From Prevotella sp. UBA4330 (GTDB taxonomy: Bacteria > Bacteroidota > Bacteroidia > Bacteroidales > Bacteroidaceae): a stretch of DNA of 64,000 nt. Location: assembly GCA_002394385.1 (NCBI GenBank), contig DGTS01000038.1, positions 124,001 to 188,000 of the forward strand. The letters run 5' to 3'. Below are positions 31,458 to 40,322 of the stretch, one piece after another; within the stretch, counting starts at the first letter, position 1, and each line of letters begins with the position of its first letter. Both the position numbers and the translations under genes were made by a program. The notes under the pieces were generated by a model. That model was not told the origin of the DNA. It did not search any database and worked only from the letters and a program-made list of their open reading frames with translations.

Positions 31458-33299
31458 ATGACAAAGGAAGAAAACGAGGCTCGTTTGGCCCATTTGAAAA
31501 GCATAGTAGCGTCTCTCCCATCGCAACCTGGCAGTTACCAGTACTACGACAGGGAGGGAACTATTATATATGTAGGCAAGGCTAAGAACCTGAAAAACCG
31601 AGTCTCGTCATACTTCCACAAAGAGGTGGACCGCTACAAGACAAAAGTGCTCGTCAGCAAGATATGGAACATCACCTACACTGTTGTGAAAACAGAGGAA
31701 GATGCACTGCTTCTGGAGAACTCGTTAATAAAGAAATACCAGCCAAAATACAACATCCTGCTCAAAGATGGAAAGACATATCCAAGCATCTGTGTTACTA
31801 AAGAGTATCTTCCAAGGATATTTTCCACAAGGAATATCAACAAGAAATGGGGACAGTATTATGGTCCTTATTCAAACGTTGTGACGATGTATGGTCTGCT
31901 GGACATAATCAAAGAACTTTACCATCCTCGCACATGCCGCTTCCCTATCACAAAAGAAGGAATCAGGGAAGGTAAATACAAGCCTTGCTTGGAGTACCAT
32001 ATACACAACTGCGGGGCTCCTTGCATAGGAAAACAAAGCATCGAGGAATATCAGCAGAACATCAACCAGGCACGCGAAATACTGAAAGGGAACACACGAG
32101 AGGTGCAGAAACGCCTGTTCGAGATGATGATGAAAGCCTCGGAGGAACTACGTTTCGAGGATGCGGAAATACTGAAACGACGCTACGTTTTACTTGAAAA
32201 CTTCGCTTCAAAGAGCGAGGTGGTGAGTCATACCATCACAAATGTGGATGTATTTACGCTGACCGACGACGACACAAGGGCATATATCAACTATATGCAC
32301 GTCACTAATGGTGCTATAAATCAGGCTTTTACATACGAATTTAAGAAGAAACTCGACGAGAGTGAAGACGACATTCTGACACTCGGAATAATACAAATAA
32401 GGGAGCAGGTGAACAGCGATGCAACCGAGATAATACTGCCCTTTGAGCCTGAGACAACAATACCTGGCGTAACGGTGACGGTACCACAGCGAGGCGACAA
32501 AAAACACCTGCTGGAACTTTCGGCAATGAACGGAAAACAATACCGTTTCGACCGACTTAAACAGGCAGAGAAACTGAACCCTGAACAGAAGCAAACACGA
32601 CTGATGAAGGAATTGCAGAAGGCACTTGGAATGGAGAAAATGCCTTACCATATCGAGTGTTTCGACAACTCAAACATCTCCGGTACCGATGCCGTTGCTG
32701 GTTGTGTGGTGTTCAAGGGGATGAAACCGAGTAAGAAAGACTACAGGAAATACAACATAAAAACAGTGGTAGGACCTGACGATTACGCGTCGATGAAAGA
32801 GGTAGTTTATCGTCGTTACAGCCGCATGATGGAAGAAGAACAACCACTACCCGACCTTATCATCACTGATGGAGGAAAGGGACAAATGGAGGTTGTAAGA
32901 CAAGTGGTGGAGGACGAACTGCATCTTGACATCGCCATTGCCGGTCTGGCAAAGGACAACAGGCACCGAACCAACGAACTGCTCTATGGTTTCCCGCCAA
33001 TGGTTATCGGTATGAAGACCGACAGCGAACTGTTCCACATCCTCACACACATACAAGACGAGGTGCACCGCTATGCCATCACGTTCCACCGAGACAAACG
33101 GTCGAAGCACGCACTGCACTCCGAACTGGACAACATTAAAGGCATCGGAGAAAAGTCTAAAGACCTGCTAATCAAGCGTTTAAAGAGTGTCAAGCAGATA
33201 AAAGCAGCCGATATAGACACCCTGAAAGGCATTCTTGGGGAACAGAAAGCCACCATTCTGTACACGTATTTTCATCCTTCAGATTCCGAAAGCATATAA
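31458..33299 (+). CDS. uvrC: UvrABC excinuclease subunit C
   Basis: Makes both incisions in nucleotide excision repair with UvrB. The 613 aa contain the N-terminal GIY-YIG nuclease (PGSYQYYDREGTIIYVGKAK, residues 22-41), a UVR domain near 205-240, the RNase H-like nuclease region with IECFDNSNISG and IITDGGKGQ, and a C-terminal helix-hairpin-helix pair (LDNIKGIGEKSKDLLIKRL). Length is typical. uvrA and uvrB are not in the window. Confidence 0.96.
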   Translation: MTKEENEARLAHLKSIVASLPSQPGSYQYYDREGTIIYVGKAKNLKNRVSSYFHKEVDRYKTKVLVSKIWNITYTVVKTEEDALLLENSLIKKYQPKYNILLKDGKTYPSICVTKEYLPRIFSTRNINKKWGQYYGPYSNVVTMYGLLDIIKELYHPRTCRFPITKEGIREGKYKPCLEYHIHNCGAPCIGKQSIEEYQQNINQAREILKGNTREVQKRLFEMMMKASEELRFEDAEILKRRYVLLENFASKSEVVSHTITNVDVFTLTDDDTRAYINYMHVTNGAINQAFTYEFKKKLDESEDDILTLGIIQIREQVNSDATEIILPFEPETTIPGVTVTVPQRGDKKHLLELSAMNGKQYRFDRLKQAEKLNPEQKQTRLMKELQKALGMEKMPYHIECFDNSNISGTDAVAGCVVFKGMKPSKKDYRKYNIKTVVGPDDYASMKEVVYRRYSRMMEEEQPLPDLIITDGGKGQMEVVRQVVEDELHLDIAIAGLAKDNRHRTNELLYGFPPMVIGMKTDSELFHILTHIQDEVHRYAITFHRDKRSKHALHSELDNIKGIGEKSKDLLIKRLKSVKQIKAADIDTLKGILGEQKATILYTYFHPSDSESI

Positions 33300-33328
33300 A
33301 CGGGTTTGCGATTGATGCCAAACCGCGG

Positions 33329-33416
33329 AACAAAGTTAATAACATTGTCGAACAAAGTTAATAAGATTGTTCAACAAAGTTAATAAGATTGTCTAACAAA
33401 GTTATTAACTTTGTCT
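33329..33416. repeat. 22-bp tandem repeat array D
   Basis: Four units at 33329, 33351, 33373 and 33395, exactly 22 bp apart, with core AACAAAGTTAATAAGATTGT. Preceded by TTGATGCCAAA (33313-33323) and followed by a TGCCCATTTGTACCCTATTGA tail segment that parallels the tail of array B. Same family as arrays B and E. It fills most of the uvrC-dtd gap. Confidence 0.94.
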
Positions 33417-33468
33417 GCCCATTTGTACCCTATTGATAACCAGATAGTTACAAACTACGTTATTTTCA

Positions 33469-33499
33469 TTGGTTTTTAGCGGAATAATTGCTATCTTTG
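33469..33499 (+). promoter_or_regulatory. Promoter of dtd, very close to the start codon
   Basis: TTGG (33469-33472), 19 bp, TATCTTTG (33492-33499), then four bases and the dtd ATG. Transcription would begin at or next to the start codon, implying a leaderless or nearly leaderless mRNA. Confidence 0.7.
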
Positions 33500-33503
33500 C
33501 AGC

Positions 33504-33956
33504 ATGAGAATAGTAATACAACGAGTGAGCAGAGCAAGCGTTACGATAGGCGGAAACGTGAAGTCTGCAATAGGAAAAGGCTTCCTGATACTGCTGGGAG
33601 TTGAAGAAAGTGACACTGAAGAGGACGTTGAATGGCTGGTGAAGAAAGTCATCGGACTCAGGGTTTTCGACGATGAGAACGGCGTTATGAACCTCAGTAT
33701 CGGCCAGGTTGACGGCGATATGCTGGTGGTAAGCCAGTTCACGCTTTATGCAAGTTACAAAAAAGGCAACCGTCCGTCATGGCTTCGTGCTGCGAAACAC
33801 GAGATTTCGGTGCCTCTATACGAACTGTTCTGCCGCCGTCTGAAGGAGGAAACGGGCAAGGAAATAGGCACAGGAGAGTTTGGTGCGGAAATGGCAGTAG
33901 AACTGGTTAACGATGGTCCTGTAACCATCTGCATGGATACTAAGAACAAAGAATAA
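33504..33956 (+). CDS. dtd: D-aminoacyl-tRNA deacylase
   Basis: Removes D-amino acids (and glycine mischarged on tRNA-Ala) from tRNA. The 150 aa have the DTD motifs VVSQFTLYA (near 77-85) and NDGPVTICMDT near the C-terminus, which form the active site across the dimer. Length is typical. The MazG-like gene follows after 6 bp, so the two are probably co-transcribed. Confidence 0.96.
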   Translation: MRIVIQRVSRASVTIGGNVKSAIGKGFLILLGVEESDTEEDVEWLVKKVIGLRVFDDENGVMNLSIGQVDGDMLVVSQFTLYASYKKGNRPSWLRAAKHEISVPLYELFCRRLKEETGKEIGTGEFGAEMAVELVNDGPVTICMDTKNKE

Positions 33957-33962
33957 GGAACC

Positions 33963-34289
33963 ATGACAATAAAAGAGGCACAACAGACTGTAGATGAATG
34001 GATTAAGGAGTATGGCGTGCGCTATTTCTCCGAACTGACAAACATGGCCTGCCTCACCGAAGAGGTGGGAGAACTGGCTCGGGTGATTGCACGCAAGTAC
34101 GGCGACCAGAGTTTCAAGGCAGGCGAAGAGCCTAACTTGGGTGAAGAAATGGCCGATGTGCTGTGGGTGCTGATATGCCTTGCCAACCAGACAGGTGTCG
34201 ATTTGACTGAAGAACTGCAAAAAAGCATTGCGAAAAAGACCTCAAGAGACGCTGAAAGGCATAAGAATAACCCGAAACTAAAACAATAA
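33963..34289 (+). CDS. MazG-like nucleotide pyrophosphohydrolase
   Basis: A 108-aa protein of the all-alpha NTP pyrophosphatase superfamily. The metal-binding pattern EEVGELARVIARKYG (near 31-45) followed by LGEEMADVLWVLICLAN (near 59-75) matches the ExxE...ExxD signature. It is a short single-domain version. The likely role is hydrolysis of non-canonical nucleotides; the substrate is not predictable. Downstream of dtd and upstream of deoC (43-bp gap). Confidence 0.88.
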   Translation: MTIKEAQQTVDEWIKEYGVRYFSELTNMACLTEEVGELARVIARKYGDQSFKAGEEPNLGEEMADVLWVLICLANQTGVDLTEELQKSIAKKTSRDAERHKNNPKLKQ

Positions 34290-34332
34290 AACAGTAAAGA
34301 ACTATATATCAACAACTTAAAATAATAATACT

Positions 34333-35223
34333 ATGGCTGAACTTAGTAAATACGAACAGGCATTGGCGAAGTATAATTGTAACATCGACGATGCCGAGGT
34401 GAAGGAGGCGGTAAAGAAGATTATTGCCGAGAAAGTGCATGAGAATGATACGCTGGAGGTGAAAAAATTCCTCTTCGGAAGCATCGAACTGACAACGCTG
34501 AAGACCACTGACTCAGAGGAAAGCGTGATGGCATTCACGGAGAAAGTTAACCAGTTCGACGAGCAGTACGGCGACCTGCCGCACGTGGCAACCATCTGTG
34601 TTTATCCCTGCTTTGCCAAGACAGTGGCAGAGACGCTTGAAATAGACGGTGTTGAGATAGCATGCGTCAGTGGCAGTTTCCCCTCGTCACAGGCTCTTAT
34701 AGAGGTGAAAGTGGCAGAAACAGCACTTGCCGTAAAGGACGGAGCAACAGAAATAGACATCGTGATGCCTGTAGGTAAGTTCCTTTCGGGCGATTACGAG
34801 GGTGTTTGCGACGATATTCAGGAACTGAAGAACGTGTGCGGCGAGCGCGCAATGAAGGTAATCCTCGAGACGGGCGACCTCGTTACAGCCTCAAACATCA
34901 AAAAAGCATCCATTTTATCGATGTATGCCGGTGCCGACTACATCAAGACATCAACTGGCAAGGAGAAGATTTCGGCAACGCCAGAGGCAGCCTACGTGAT
35001 GTGCCAGGCTATCAAGGAATACTACGACGAGACGGGCATTCAGATTGGTTTCAAGCCCGCTGGCGGCATCAACAGCGTGATGGATGCAATGATTTACTAC
35101 ACCATCGTGAAGGAAGTGCTGGGCGAAAAGTGGCTCACCAACAAGTGGTTCCGCCTCGGAACGAGCCGTCTTGCAAACCTCTTGCTAAGCGAAATAGAAG
35201 GCAAAGAGGTGAAGTTCTTCTGA
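34333..35223 (+). CDS. deoC: Deoxyribose-phosphate aldolase
   Basis: Class I aldolase cleaving 2-deoxyribose 5-phosphate to glyceraldehyde 3-phosphate and acetaldehyde in nucleoside catabolism. The Schiff-base lysine is in YIKTSTGKEKISATPE (near 198-213); further active-site segments are TEIDIVMPVGKFLSGDY and GFKPAGGINS. At 296 aa it is longer than the short bacterial forms (about 220 aa) because of extra N-terminal helices. Last gene of the mnmG-to-deoC plus-strand run. Confidence 0.95.
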   Translation: MAELSKYEQALAKYNCNIDDAEVKEAVKKIIAEKVHENDTLEVKKFLFGSIELTTLKTTDSEESVMAFTEKVNQFDEQYGDLPHVATICVYPCFAKTVAETLEIDGVEIACVSGSFPSSQALIEVKVAETALAVKDGATEIDIVMPVGKFLSGDYEGVCDDIQELKNVCGERAMKVILETGDLVTASNIKKASILSMYAGADYIKTSTGKEKISATPEAAYVMCQAIKEYYDETGIQIGFKPAGGINSVMDAMIYYTIVKEVLGEKWLTNKWFRLGTSRLANLLLSEIEGKEVKFF

Positions 35224-35237
35224 TTCGGTATGTAGTG

Positions 35238-35360
35238 GGGAGTTAAGGAGTTAGGGAGTTAAGGAGTTAAGACATCACATCGGTTATCAATGTCATTACT
35301 GAGTAGTTTGTACACAGTTCTATTGTCTTAACTCCTTAACTCCCTAACTCCTTAACTCCC
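35238..35360. repeat. Perfect 36-bp inverted repeat of word sequence
   Basis: The arms 35238-35273 and 35325-35360 are perfectly complementary over 36 bp and consist of GGAGTTAAGGAGTTAGGGAG-type words; the 51-bp loop is ordinary sequence. It lies between the convergent ends of deoC and the next gene, where it could act as a two-way terminator. The left arm closely matches 1749-1786, including the GACATCAC that follows. Confidence 0.95.
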
Positions 35361-35381
35361 AACACGATACTCCTAATCTCC

Positions 35382-35984
35382 CTATTCACTAAGTTCATAC
35401 GAATTGCCGGTATTGGCGCTGATGCGACCCACGGTGTCATCGCTTCCTATGGCGAGGAGGACAAAGAGTGTAAAACAAATCATCGTAAGCATCAGTTTCA
35501 CCGAACTGGTACGCCGGCGCTCTACCCTTTCGACACACTGAAACGCTATTCTATCGACGAAGAAAATATAGATAAAACCGGCGATGAGAGCCATTACATA
35601 GGCAAAAATATCGTTGGGATCGTAGGTTCCGTGCATCACGCCAAGACCCTGAAGCACTTCGTGGGGGATGCAAATGGAAGGCATGACGAGGATGAACATC
35701 CAGCAGTCTCTTATCTTAAAGTTCCATATACAGCCAATAAGTATGGTGTAAGCAAACAGCCATACGCCGTCGGGAAGGTTGTAGAGCACCCACAGGGAAA
35801 CGACTGAAGGGTCGTGCTTGAGTTCTTCCAGCAGGTCGAGAACACCGATAAACTTAAAGAAATGGAACATTTTCAGCGTGTCGGGACGGAAATAGATATA
35901 CATCATTCCGCACGCCAGCACGCAGCAAAAGGCAATAAGAACCGTTATGGTTCGCCATAATTTGATGTTCCGAGTAATTTTCAT
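35382..35984 (-). CDS. Multi-pass membrane protein of unknown function
   Basis: A 200-aa protein with hydrophobic segments at about 12-32, 64-88, 92-110, 125-145 and 160-180 and a short acidic C-terminus. The segments PHEVLQGLGVMHGTYDPNDI and FVDRIAFQ recall VanZ-like or small exported-enzyme membrane folds, but I cannot assign a family. It is a single gene converging on deoC. An unlinked 100-bp gap separates it from the polyprenyl synthase. Confidence 0.75.
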   Translation of the reverse strand: MKITRNIKLWRTITVLIAFCCVLACGMMYIYFRPDTLKMFHFFKFIGVLDLLEELKHDPSVVSLWVLYNLPDGVWLFAYTILIGCIWNFKIRDCWMFILVMPSICIPHEVLQGLGVMHGTYDPNDIFAYVMALIAGFIYIFFVDRIAFQCVERVERRRTSSVKLMLTMICFTLFVLLAIGSDDTVGRISANTGNSYELSE

Positions 35985-36085
35985 TGTGCACCAATAAGAC
36001 GCACAAAGATAGGTATTTTCCAGAAAATACCAACACGAAAGAATAAGATTTAACGATAATTTATTACAAAACGCACTCCTCTACC

Positions 36086-37063
36086 CTACTTGTTACGCAG
36101 CACGATATAGTCGAGATAGGCAGTCAGAGCGGTCTTTATGTCTTCGCTATTGACGTTTTTCTCGATGAAATCGACACCCAAGTCGTGGAAATATCGCATC
36201 TTCTGCTCGGCATACTCAATACCCCCGTTCTCCTTGGTGAAAGCCACTAAATCGGCGATTTCATCGGTGGTGATAGTGCGTTTTTTCACTTTCCGCGCCA
36301 GTTCCATCATTCTCTCGTCACCAGTAGATTTCAGCGCATAGATAACAGGCAGTGTCAGTTTGCCTTCAGCCATATCGTTGCCGGTAGGTTTGCCTATTTC
36401 CGACGACTCATAATAGTCGAAAATATCGTCGCGTATCTGGAAAGCGAGACCGAGGTTAGAGCCAAACTCGCGTATCTCAGACAAGTTGTTCTCGTCAACT
36501 CCTGCCGAGAGAGCACCCATTTCACAGCAAGCCTCGAAGAGGGCAGCCGTCTTCTGCTTAATAACCTGATAGTAAACGTCTTCCGAGATTTCTTCGTTGT
36601 CGATATTTGTCAGTTGGAGCACCTCTCCGGCAGACAATGTCTGACCCAATTTGGCGAGTTTTCTGATAATGGTCTTATTGCTTGTTTCCGACACGCGTAA
36701 CAGTGCCGAGGACAGTATAAAGTCGCCCACGAGCACCGCCACCTTATTATTATAAGAGGCATTCACCGAAGCCTGGCCGCGCCTTTCGTCACTCTCGTCA
36801 ACCACATCGTCATGAACGAGACTGGCAGTGTGCAGCAACTCCAGTCCCACAGCAGCGTTCTGAGTCACCATATTCACCCCGCCGTAGTTCTTGGCTATCA
36901 GCAAGATAAGCATCGGTCGCATGCGTTTTCCGCCGCGCTGACGTATATGGTCGAGCACGTTCTGCAGCAGTCCGTACTCGTGTTCGAGCGTTGAGTTGAA
37001 GAGGTCGATAAAAGCGGCCAGTTCGTTGCTAATGGGTTGTTTTATGACTGACAAAAAGTCCAT
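36086..37063 (-). CDS. Long-chain polyprenyl diphosphate synthase
   Basis: Trans-isoprenyl diphosphate synthase, likely making the side chain of menaquinone. The 325 aa contain the first Asp-rich motif in HDDVVDESDERRG (Asp85, Asp86, Asp89) and the second in IRDDIFDYYE near 212, plus GGKRMRPML near 44. Features fit octaprenyl/heptaprenyl synthases; chain length cannot be read from sequence. Divergent from polA, with facing promoters in the 85-bp gap. Confidence 0.93.
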   Translation of the reverse strand: MDFLSVIKQPISNELAAFIDLFNSTLEHEYGLLQNVLDHIRQRGGKRMRPMLILLIAKNYGGVNMVTQNAAVGLELLHTASLVHDDVVDESDERRGQASVNASYNNKVAVLVGDFILSSALLRVSETSNKTIIRKLAKLGQTLSAGEVLQLTNIDNEEISEDVYYQVIKQKTAALFEACCEMGALSAGVDENNLSEIREFGSNLGLAFQIRDDIFDYYESSEIGKPTGNDMAEGKLTLPVIYALKSTGDERMMELARKVKKRTITTDEIADLVAFTKENGGIEYAEQKMRYFHDLGVDFIEKNVNSEDIKTALTAYLDYIVLRNK

Positions 37064-37080
37064 ACCTCTGAAATTTGTTA

Positions 37081-37088
37081 CAAAATTA
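37081..37088 (-). promoter_or_regulatory. -7 promoter element for the polyprenyl synthase
   Basis: Minus-strand TAATTTTG, 17 bp before the ATG. It sits in a divergent region with the polA element at 37121-37128. Confidence 0.5.
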
Positions 37089-37120
37089 ATGTTTTTATCG
37101 CATTTATGGAAAACTTTTTG

Positions 37121-37128
37121 TAATTTTG
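37121..37128 (+). promoter_or_regulatory. -7 promoter element for polA
   Basis: TAATTTTG, 20 bp before the chosen polA ATG at 37149. This supports the internal start, because an upstream in-frame ATG at 36996 would lie before the promoter and inside the polyprenyl synthase gene. Confidence 0.5.
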
Positions 37129-37148
37129 AGCGGAAAATAAGAATATTT

Positions 37149-39914
37149 ATGGAGAAATTGTTTCTTTTAGACGCTTACGCTCTTATTTATAGGGCTTATT
37201 ACGCCTTTATTAAGAACCCGAGAATAAACTCGAAGGGACTCAACACCTCAGCCATTCTGGGCTTCTGCAACACGCTTCACGAGGTGATAGAAAAGGAGAA
37301 ACCCACTCACCTGGGTGTCGCCTTCGACCCTCACGGACCAACATTCCGCTCTGAGGCATTCCCCGAATACAAGGCACAACGCGAGGCAACGCCAGAGGAT
37401 ATACGTGCATCGGTGCCCATTATAAAGGACATCCTCACCGCGATGAACATCCCCATACTCCAGTCGGATGGCTTCGAGGCCGACGATGTGATAGGAACTT
37501 TGGCTCTGAAGAGCGGTGAAATGGGCGTTTCTACGTATATGCTGACCCCCGACAAGGACTATGGGCAGTTGGTGAGAGACAATGTTTTCATCTATCGTCC
37601 GCGACATGGCGGCGGCTACGAGGTGATGGATCCCGCTGCCGTTTGCCAGAAGTACGGCATCACTTCCCCACTCCAGGTCATTGACCTTCTGGCACTCATG
37701 GGCGACAGTGCAGACAACTTCCCCGGTTGTCCGGGTGTTGGTGAGAAGACTGCCGTGAAACTTATAAATGAGTTTGGCAGCGTAGAGCAACTGCTGGAGC
37801 GCACCTACGAACTGAAGGGAGCATTGAAGCGGAAAGTGGAATCGGCTGTTGACGACATCCGCATGTCGAAGTTCCTCGCCACCATCCGCACCGATGTGCC
37901 CGTCGAGTTGAACCTCGACAGTTTGAAGATGGTGGAGCCTAACGAGGCAGAACTTCGCAAACTGTTCAACGAGTTGGAGTTCCGCTCCCTCTCAGACAAG
38001 TTTTTGAAAAACCAAAAAAAATCCGAAAAAAAAGTCGATTTACAGCAAGATTTATTTGGATTTTTCACGACCGAAACCACGGAAGCAGAAAAAATATCGC
38101 CAAAATCGCAGTTAAATTCCGTTAATTTTGAATACCAACTCATTGAGAATGAGGAAGAAGCACAGCAGATTTGTGATTTTTTATTGACAAAGACAATTCT
38201 AAGTTTAGACACAGAAACCACATCTACCAACCCCATTGAGGCAGAATTGGTGGGTTTGAGTTTCGCAGTGGAACCTCACAAGGCATTTTATGTAGCCATC
38301 CCCGAAGACCAAGAAAAAGCACAAAGACTCGTTAACATTTTTAAACCTTTGTACGAAAATCCTGAGATTCTTAAAATCGGGCAGAACATAAAGTACGACC
38401 TTGAGGTGCTGGCTAACTATGGCGTCACTCTCGCGGGCGACATGTGGGACACTATGATAGCCCACTATCTCATCCAACCCGAACTGCGTCACAACATGGA
38501 CTACATGGCTGAGGTGTACCTCAATTATAAAACCATTCACATAGACGAACTCATCGGACCGAAGGGAAAGAACCAACGGTCGATGCGGTCGCTGCCTCCA
38601 AAGGACGTTTATCAGTATGCTTGCGAAGATGCCGACATCACCCTGCAACTGAAAAACGTGCTTGAGCCGAAACTGAAAGAGGCTGGTGTGGAGACGCTTT
38701 TCTATGAAATAGAGATGCCCCTGGTAAGAGTGCTGGCAGAGATGGAGATGAATGGCGTGAGGATAGACACCCAGTCGCTCGCCGAAACATCGCAAGCGTT
38801 CACCCAGCGAATGCAGGAACTGGAGCACAGGATATATGAACTGGCGGGCGAGGAGTTTAATATCGCATCGCCGAAACAGGTGGGCGACATACTCTTTGGC
38901 AAGATGAAAATCATTGAGAAGCCAAAGAAAACTAAGACAGGACAGTTTGTTACAAGTGAGGAAGTGTTGCAGACACTGCGCCACAAGCATGAGATAGTGG
39001 ATAACATACTGCAACACAGAGGGTTGAAGAAACTTCTCGGCACCTATATCGATGCCCTTCCGAAACTTATAAACAAGAAAACTGGGCACATACACACATC
39101 GTTCAACCAGACGATTACAGCCACCGGGCGACTCTCCTCTTCCGACCCTAACCTGCAGAATATTCCCGTTCGCGGCGAGGATGGCAAGGAGATACGCAAG
39201 GCATTTATCCCAGACCCTGGTTGCCTCTTCTTCTCTGCCGACTACAGTCAGATTGAACTGCGCGTCATGGCGCATCTCTCTGAGGACGAGAACATGATGC
39301 GCGTGTTCCGCGAAGGCCATGACCTGCACGCAGCAACGGCTGCTACTATATATAAAAAGGACATAAACGAGGTGACGCGCGACGAGCGAACGAAGTCTAA
39401 ACGTGCCAATTTCGGCATCATCTACGGCATCACCGTCTTCGGACTTGCAGAGCGTTTGGAGATAGAACGAACCGAAGCAAAGCAGTTGATTGACGGCTTC
39501 TTCGAGACATTCCCACAGGTACACGACTACATGGAACGGTCAAAGCAAGTGGCACGCGAGCGCGGTTATGCCGAGACGGTGTTCCACCGCCGCCGCTATC
39601 TGCCCGACATCAACTCGCAGAATGCTGTCGTTCGCAACTTCGCCGAGCGCAATGCCATCAATGCCCCGATACAAGGGTCGGCGGCAGACATCATCAAGGT
39701 GGCAATGATACGCATCTACAAGCGTTTCAAGGACCTCAACCTGAAGAGTAAGATGATACTCCAAGTGCACGACGAACTTAACTTTAACGTCGTTCCAGAG
39801 GAGAAAGAGACGGTAGAGAAAATCGTTCTCGAGGAGATGCAGAACGCCTATCAACTGCGCGTTCCGCTCATTGCCGACTGCGGTTGGGGTGACAACTGGC
39901 TCGAGGCGCACTAA
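37149..39914 (+). CDS. polA: DNA polymerase I
   Basis: Repair and Okazaki-fragment polymerase, 921 aa. Order: 5'-3' exonuclease (MEKLFLLDAYALIYRAYYAF through about 290, with DKDYGQLV and GVGEKTA), 3'-5' exonuclease (about 330-510, with LDTETTS keeping the DxE metal ligands), and polymerase (about 550-921, motif A FSADYSQIELRVMAHLS, motif B RTKSKRANFGIIYG, motif C LQVHDELNF). The frame extends 51 codons upstream, but that part overlaps the divergent gene and is not conserved. The linker between the two exonuclease domains is Lys/Gln-rich and AT-rich. Confidence 0.96.
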   Translation: MEKLFLLDAYALIYRAYYAFIKNPRINSKGLNTSAILGFCNTLHEVIEKEKPTHLGVAFDPHGPTFRSEAFPEYKAQREATPEDIRASVPIIKDILTAMNIPILQSDGFEADDVIGTLALKSGEMGVSTYMLTPDKDYGQLVRDNVFIYRPRHGGGYEVMDPAAVCQKYGITSPLQVIDLLALMGDSADNFPGCPGVGEKTAVKLINEFGSVEQLLERTYELKGALKRKVESAVDDIRMSKFLATIRTDVPVELNLDSLKMVEPNEAELRKLFNELEFRSLSDKFLKNQKKSEKKVDLQQDLFGFFTTETTEAEKISPKSQLNSVNFEYQLIENEEEAQQICDFLLTKTILSLDTETTSTNPIEAELVGLSFAVEPHKAFYVAIPEDQEKAQRLVNIFKPLYENPEILKIGQNIKYDLEVLANYGVTLAGDMWDTMIAHYLIQPELRHNMDYMAEVYLNYKTIHIDELIGPKGKNQRSMRSLPPKDVYQYACEDADITLQLKNVLEPKLKEAGVETLFYEIEMPLVRVLAEMEMNGVRIDTQSLAETSQAFTQRMQELEHRIYELAGEEFNIASPKQVGDILFGKMKIIEKPKKTKTGQFVTSEEVLQTLRHKHEIVDNILQHRGLKKLLGTYIDALPKLINKKTGHIHTSFNQTITATGRLSSSDPNLQNIPVRGEDGKEIRKAFIPDPGCLFFSADYSQIELRVMAHLSEDENMMRVFREGHDLHAATAATIYKKDINEVTRDERTKSKRANFGIIYGITVFGLAERLEIERTEAKQLIDGFFETFPQVHDYMERSKQVARERGYAETVFHRRRYLPDINSQNAVVRNFAERNAINAPIQGSAADIIKVAMIRIYKRFKDLNLKSKMILQVHDELNFNVVPEEKETVEKIVLEEMQNAYQLRVPLIADCGWGDNWLEAH

Positions 39915-40026
39915 AAATGCCTCGGCATCGCTACCCTAAAAACCGCCCATTCAGCACTTTCGCGTAATTGGTTCTATACTATTTATCCCTACTGGAATAA
40001 GGTTCCGAAAGGTGCCATACGCGATG

Positions 40027-40165
40027 TCTCCCCTCCCATGCAGGGGAGGGGCCAGGGGTGGGGTCGGTGATACAAAGAAAAGAGAATAGAAATATATAGA
40101 AGATATTGTGTGTGGATAAAAAACACTGACCCCACCCCTACCCCTCCCCTACAGGGGCGGGGAGT
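40027..40165. repeat. C/G-rich word elements in an inverted pair
   Basis: A GGGGAGGGGCCAGGGGTGGG segment (about 40042-40066) is complementary, with one or two mismatches, to 40128-40152. Each copy is preceded or followed by CCCTCCC...GGGAGGG. Shorter relatives occur at 7266-7296, 11863-11905, 13355-13400, and inside leuS at about 50328-50366. Part of the 408-bp polA-CapA gap, which contains no gene. Confidence 0.8.
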
Positions 40166-40220
40166 CATTAGCAAGGGTATCAAATAGTGTATTATTACTT
40201 CTGTATAATTGGCTTTTATG

Positions 40221-40294
40221 GGCTAACACAAGGGTTCGCCCCTACAATCATCAAATATGAATAGACATTGTAGAGGCGAACCCCTGTGTTAGCC
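40221..40294. repeat. GGCTAACAC inverted repeat at a convergent gene junction
   Basis: The arms 40221-40248 and 40267-40294 match in 26 of 28 positions. Similar arms occur at 46124-46215 (between mutS and lgt) and as a single copy at 13414-13440. Both paired copies lie between convergent genes, so a bidirectional terminator role is plausible. Confidence 0.88.
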
Positions 40295-40322
40295 AGCAAA
40301 AGGATATCAAACGGTAGGAAAC

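Noticed and set aside
36996..37148. Upstream in-frame start for polA
   Set aside because: It overlaps the divergent polyprenyl synthase and lies before the polA promoter element; the family N-terminus starts at 37149.
38205..39524. Long minus-strand open frame inside polA
   Set aside because: Antisense shadow of the conserved polymerase domain; no promoter or family match.
40111..40119. Isolated perfect DnaA box (TGTGGATAA) between polA and the CapA-like gene
   Set aside because: A single box with no neighbours in the area; chance occurrence is likely, unlike the cluster at 61987-62282.
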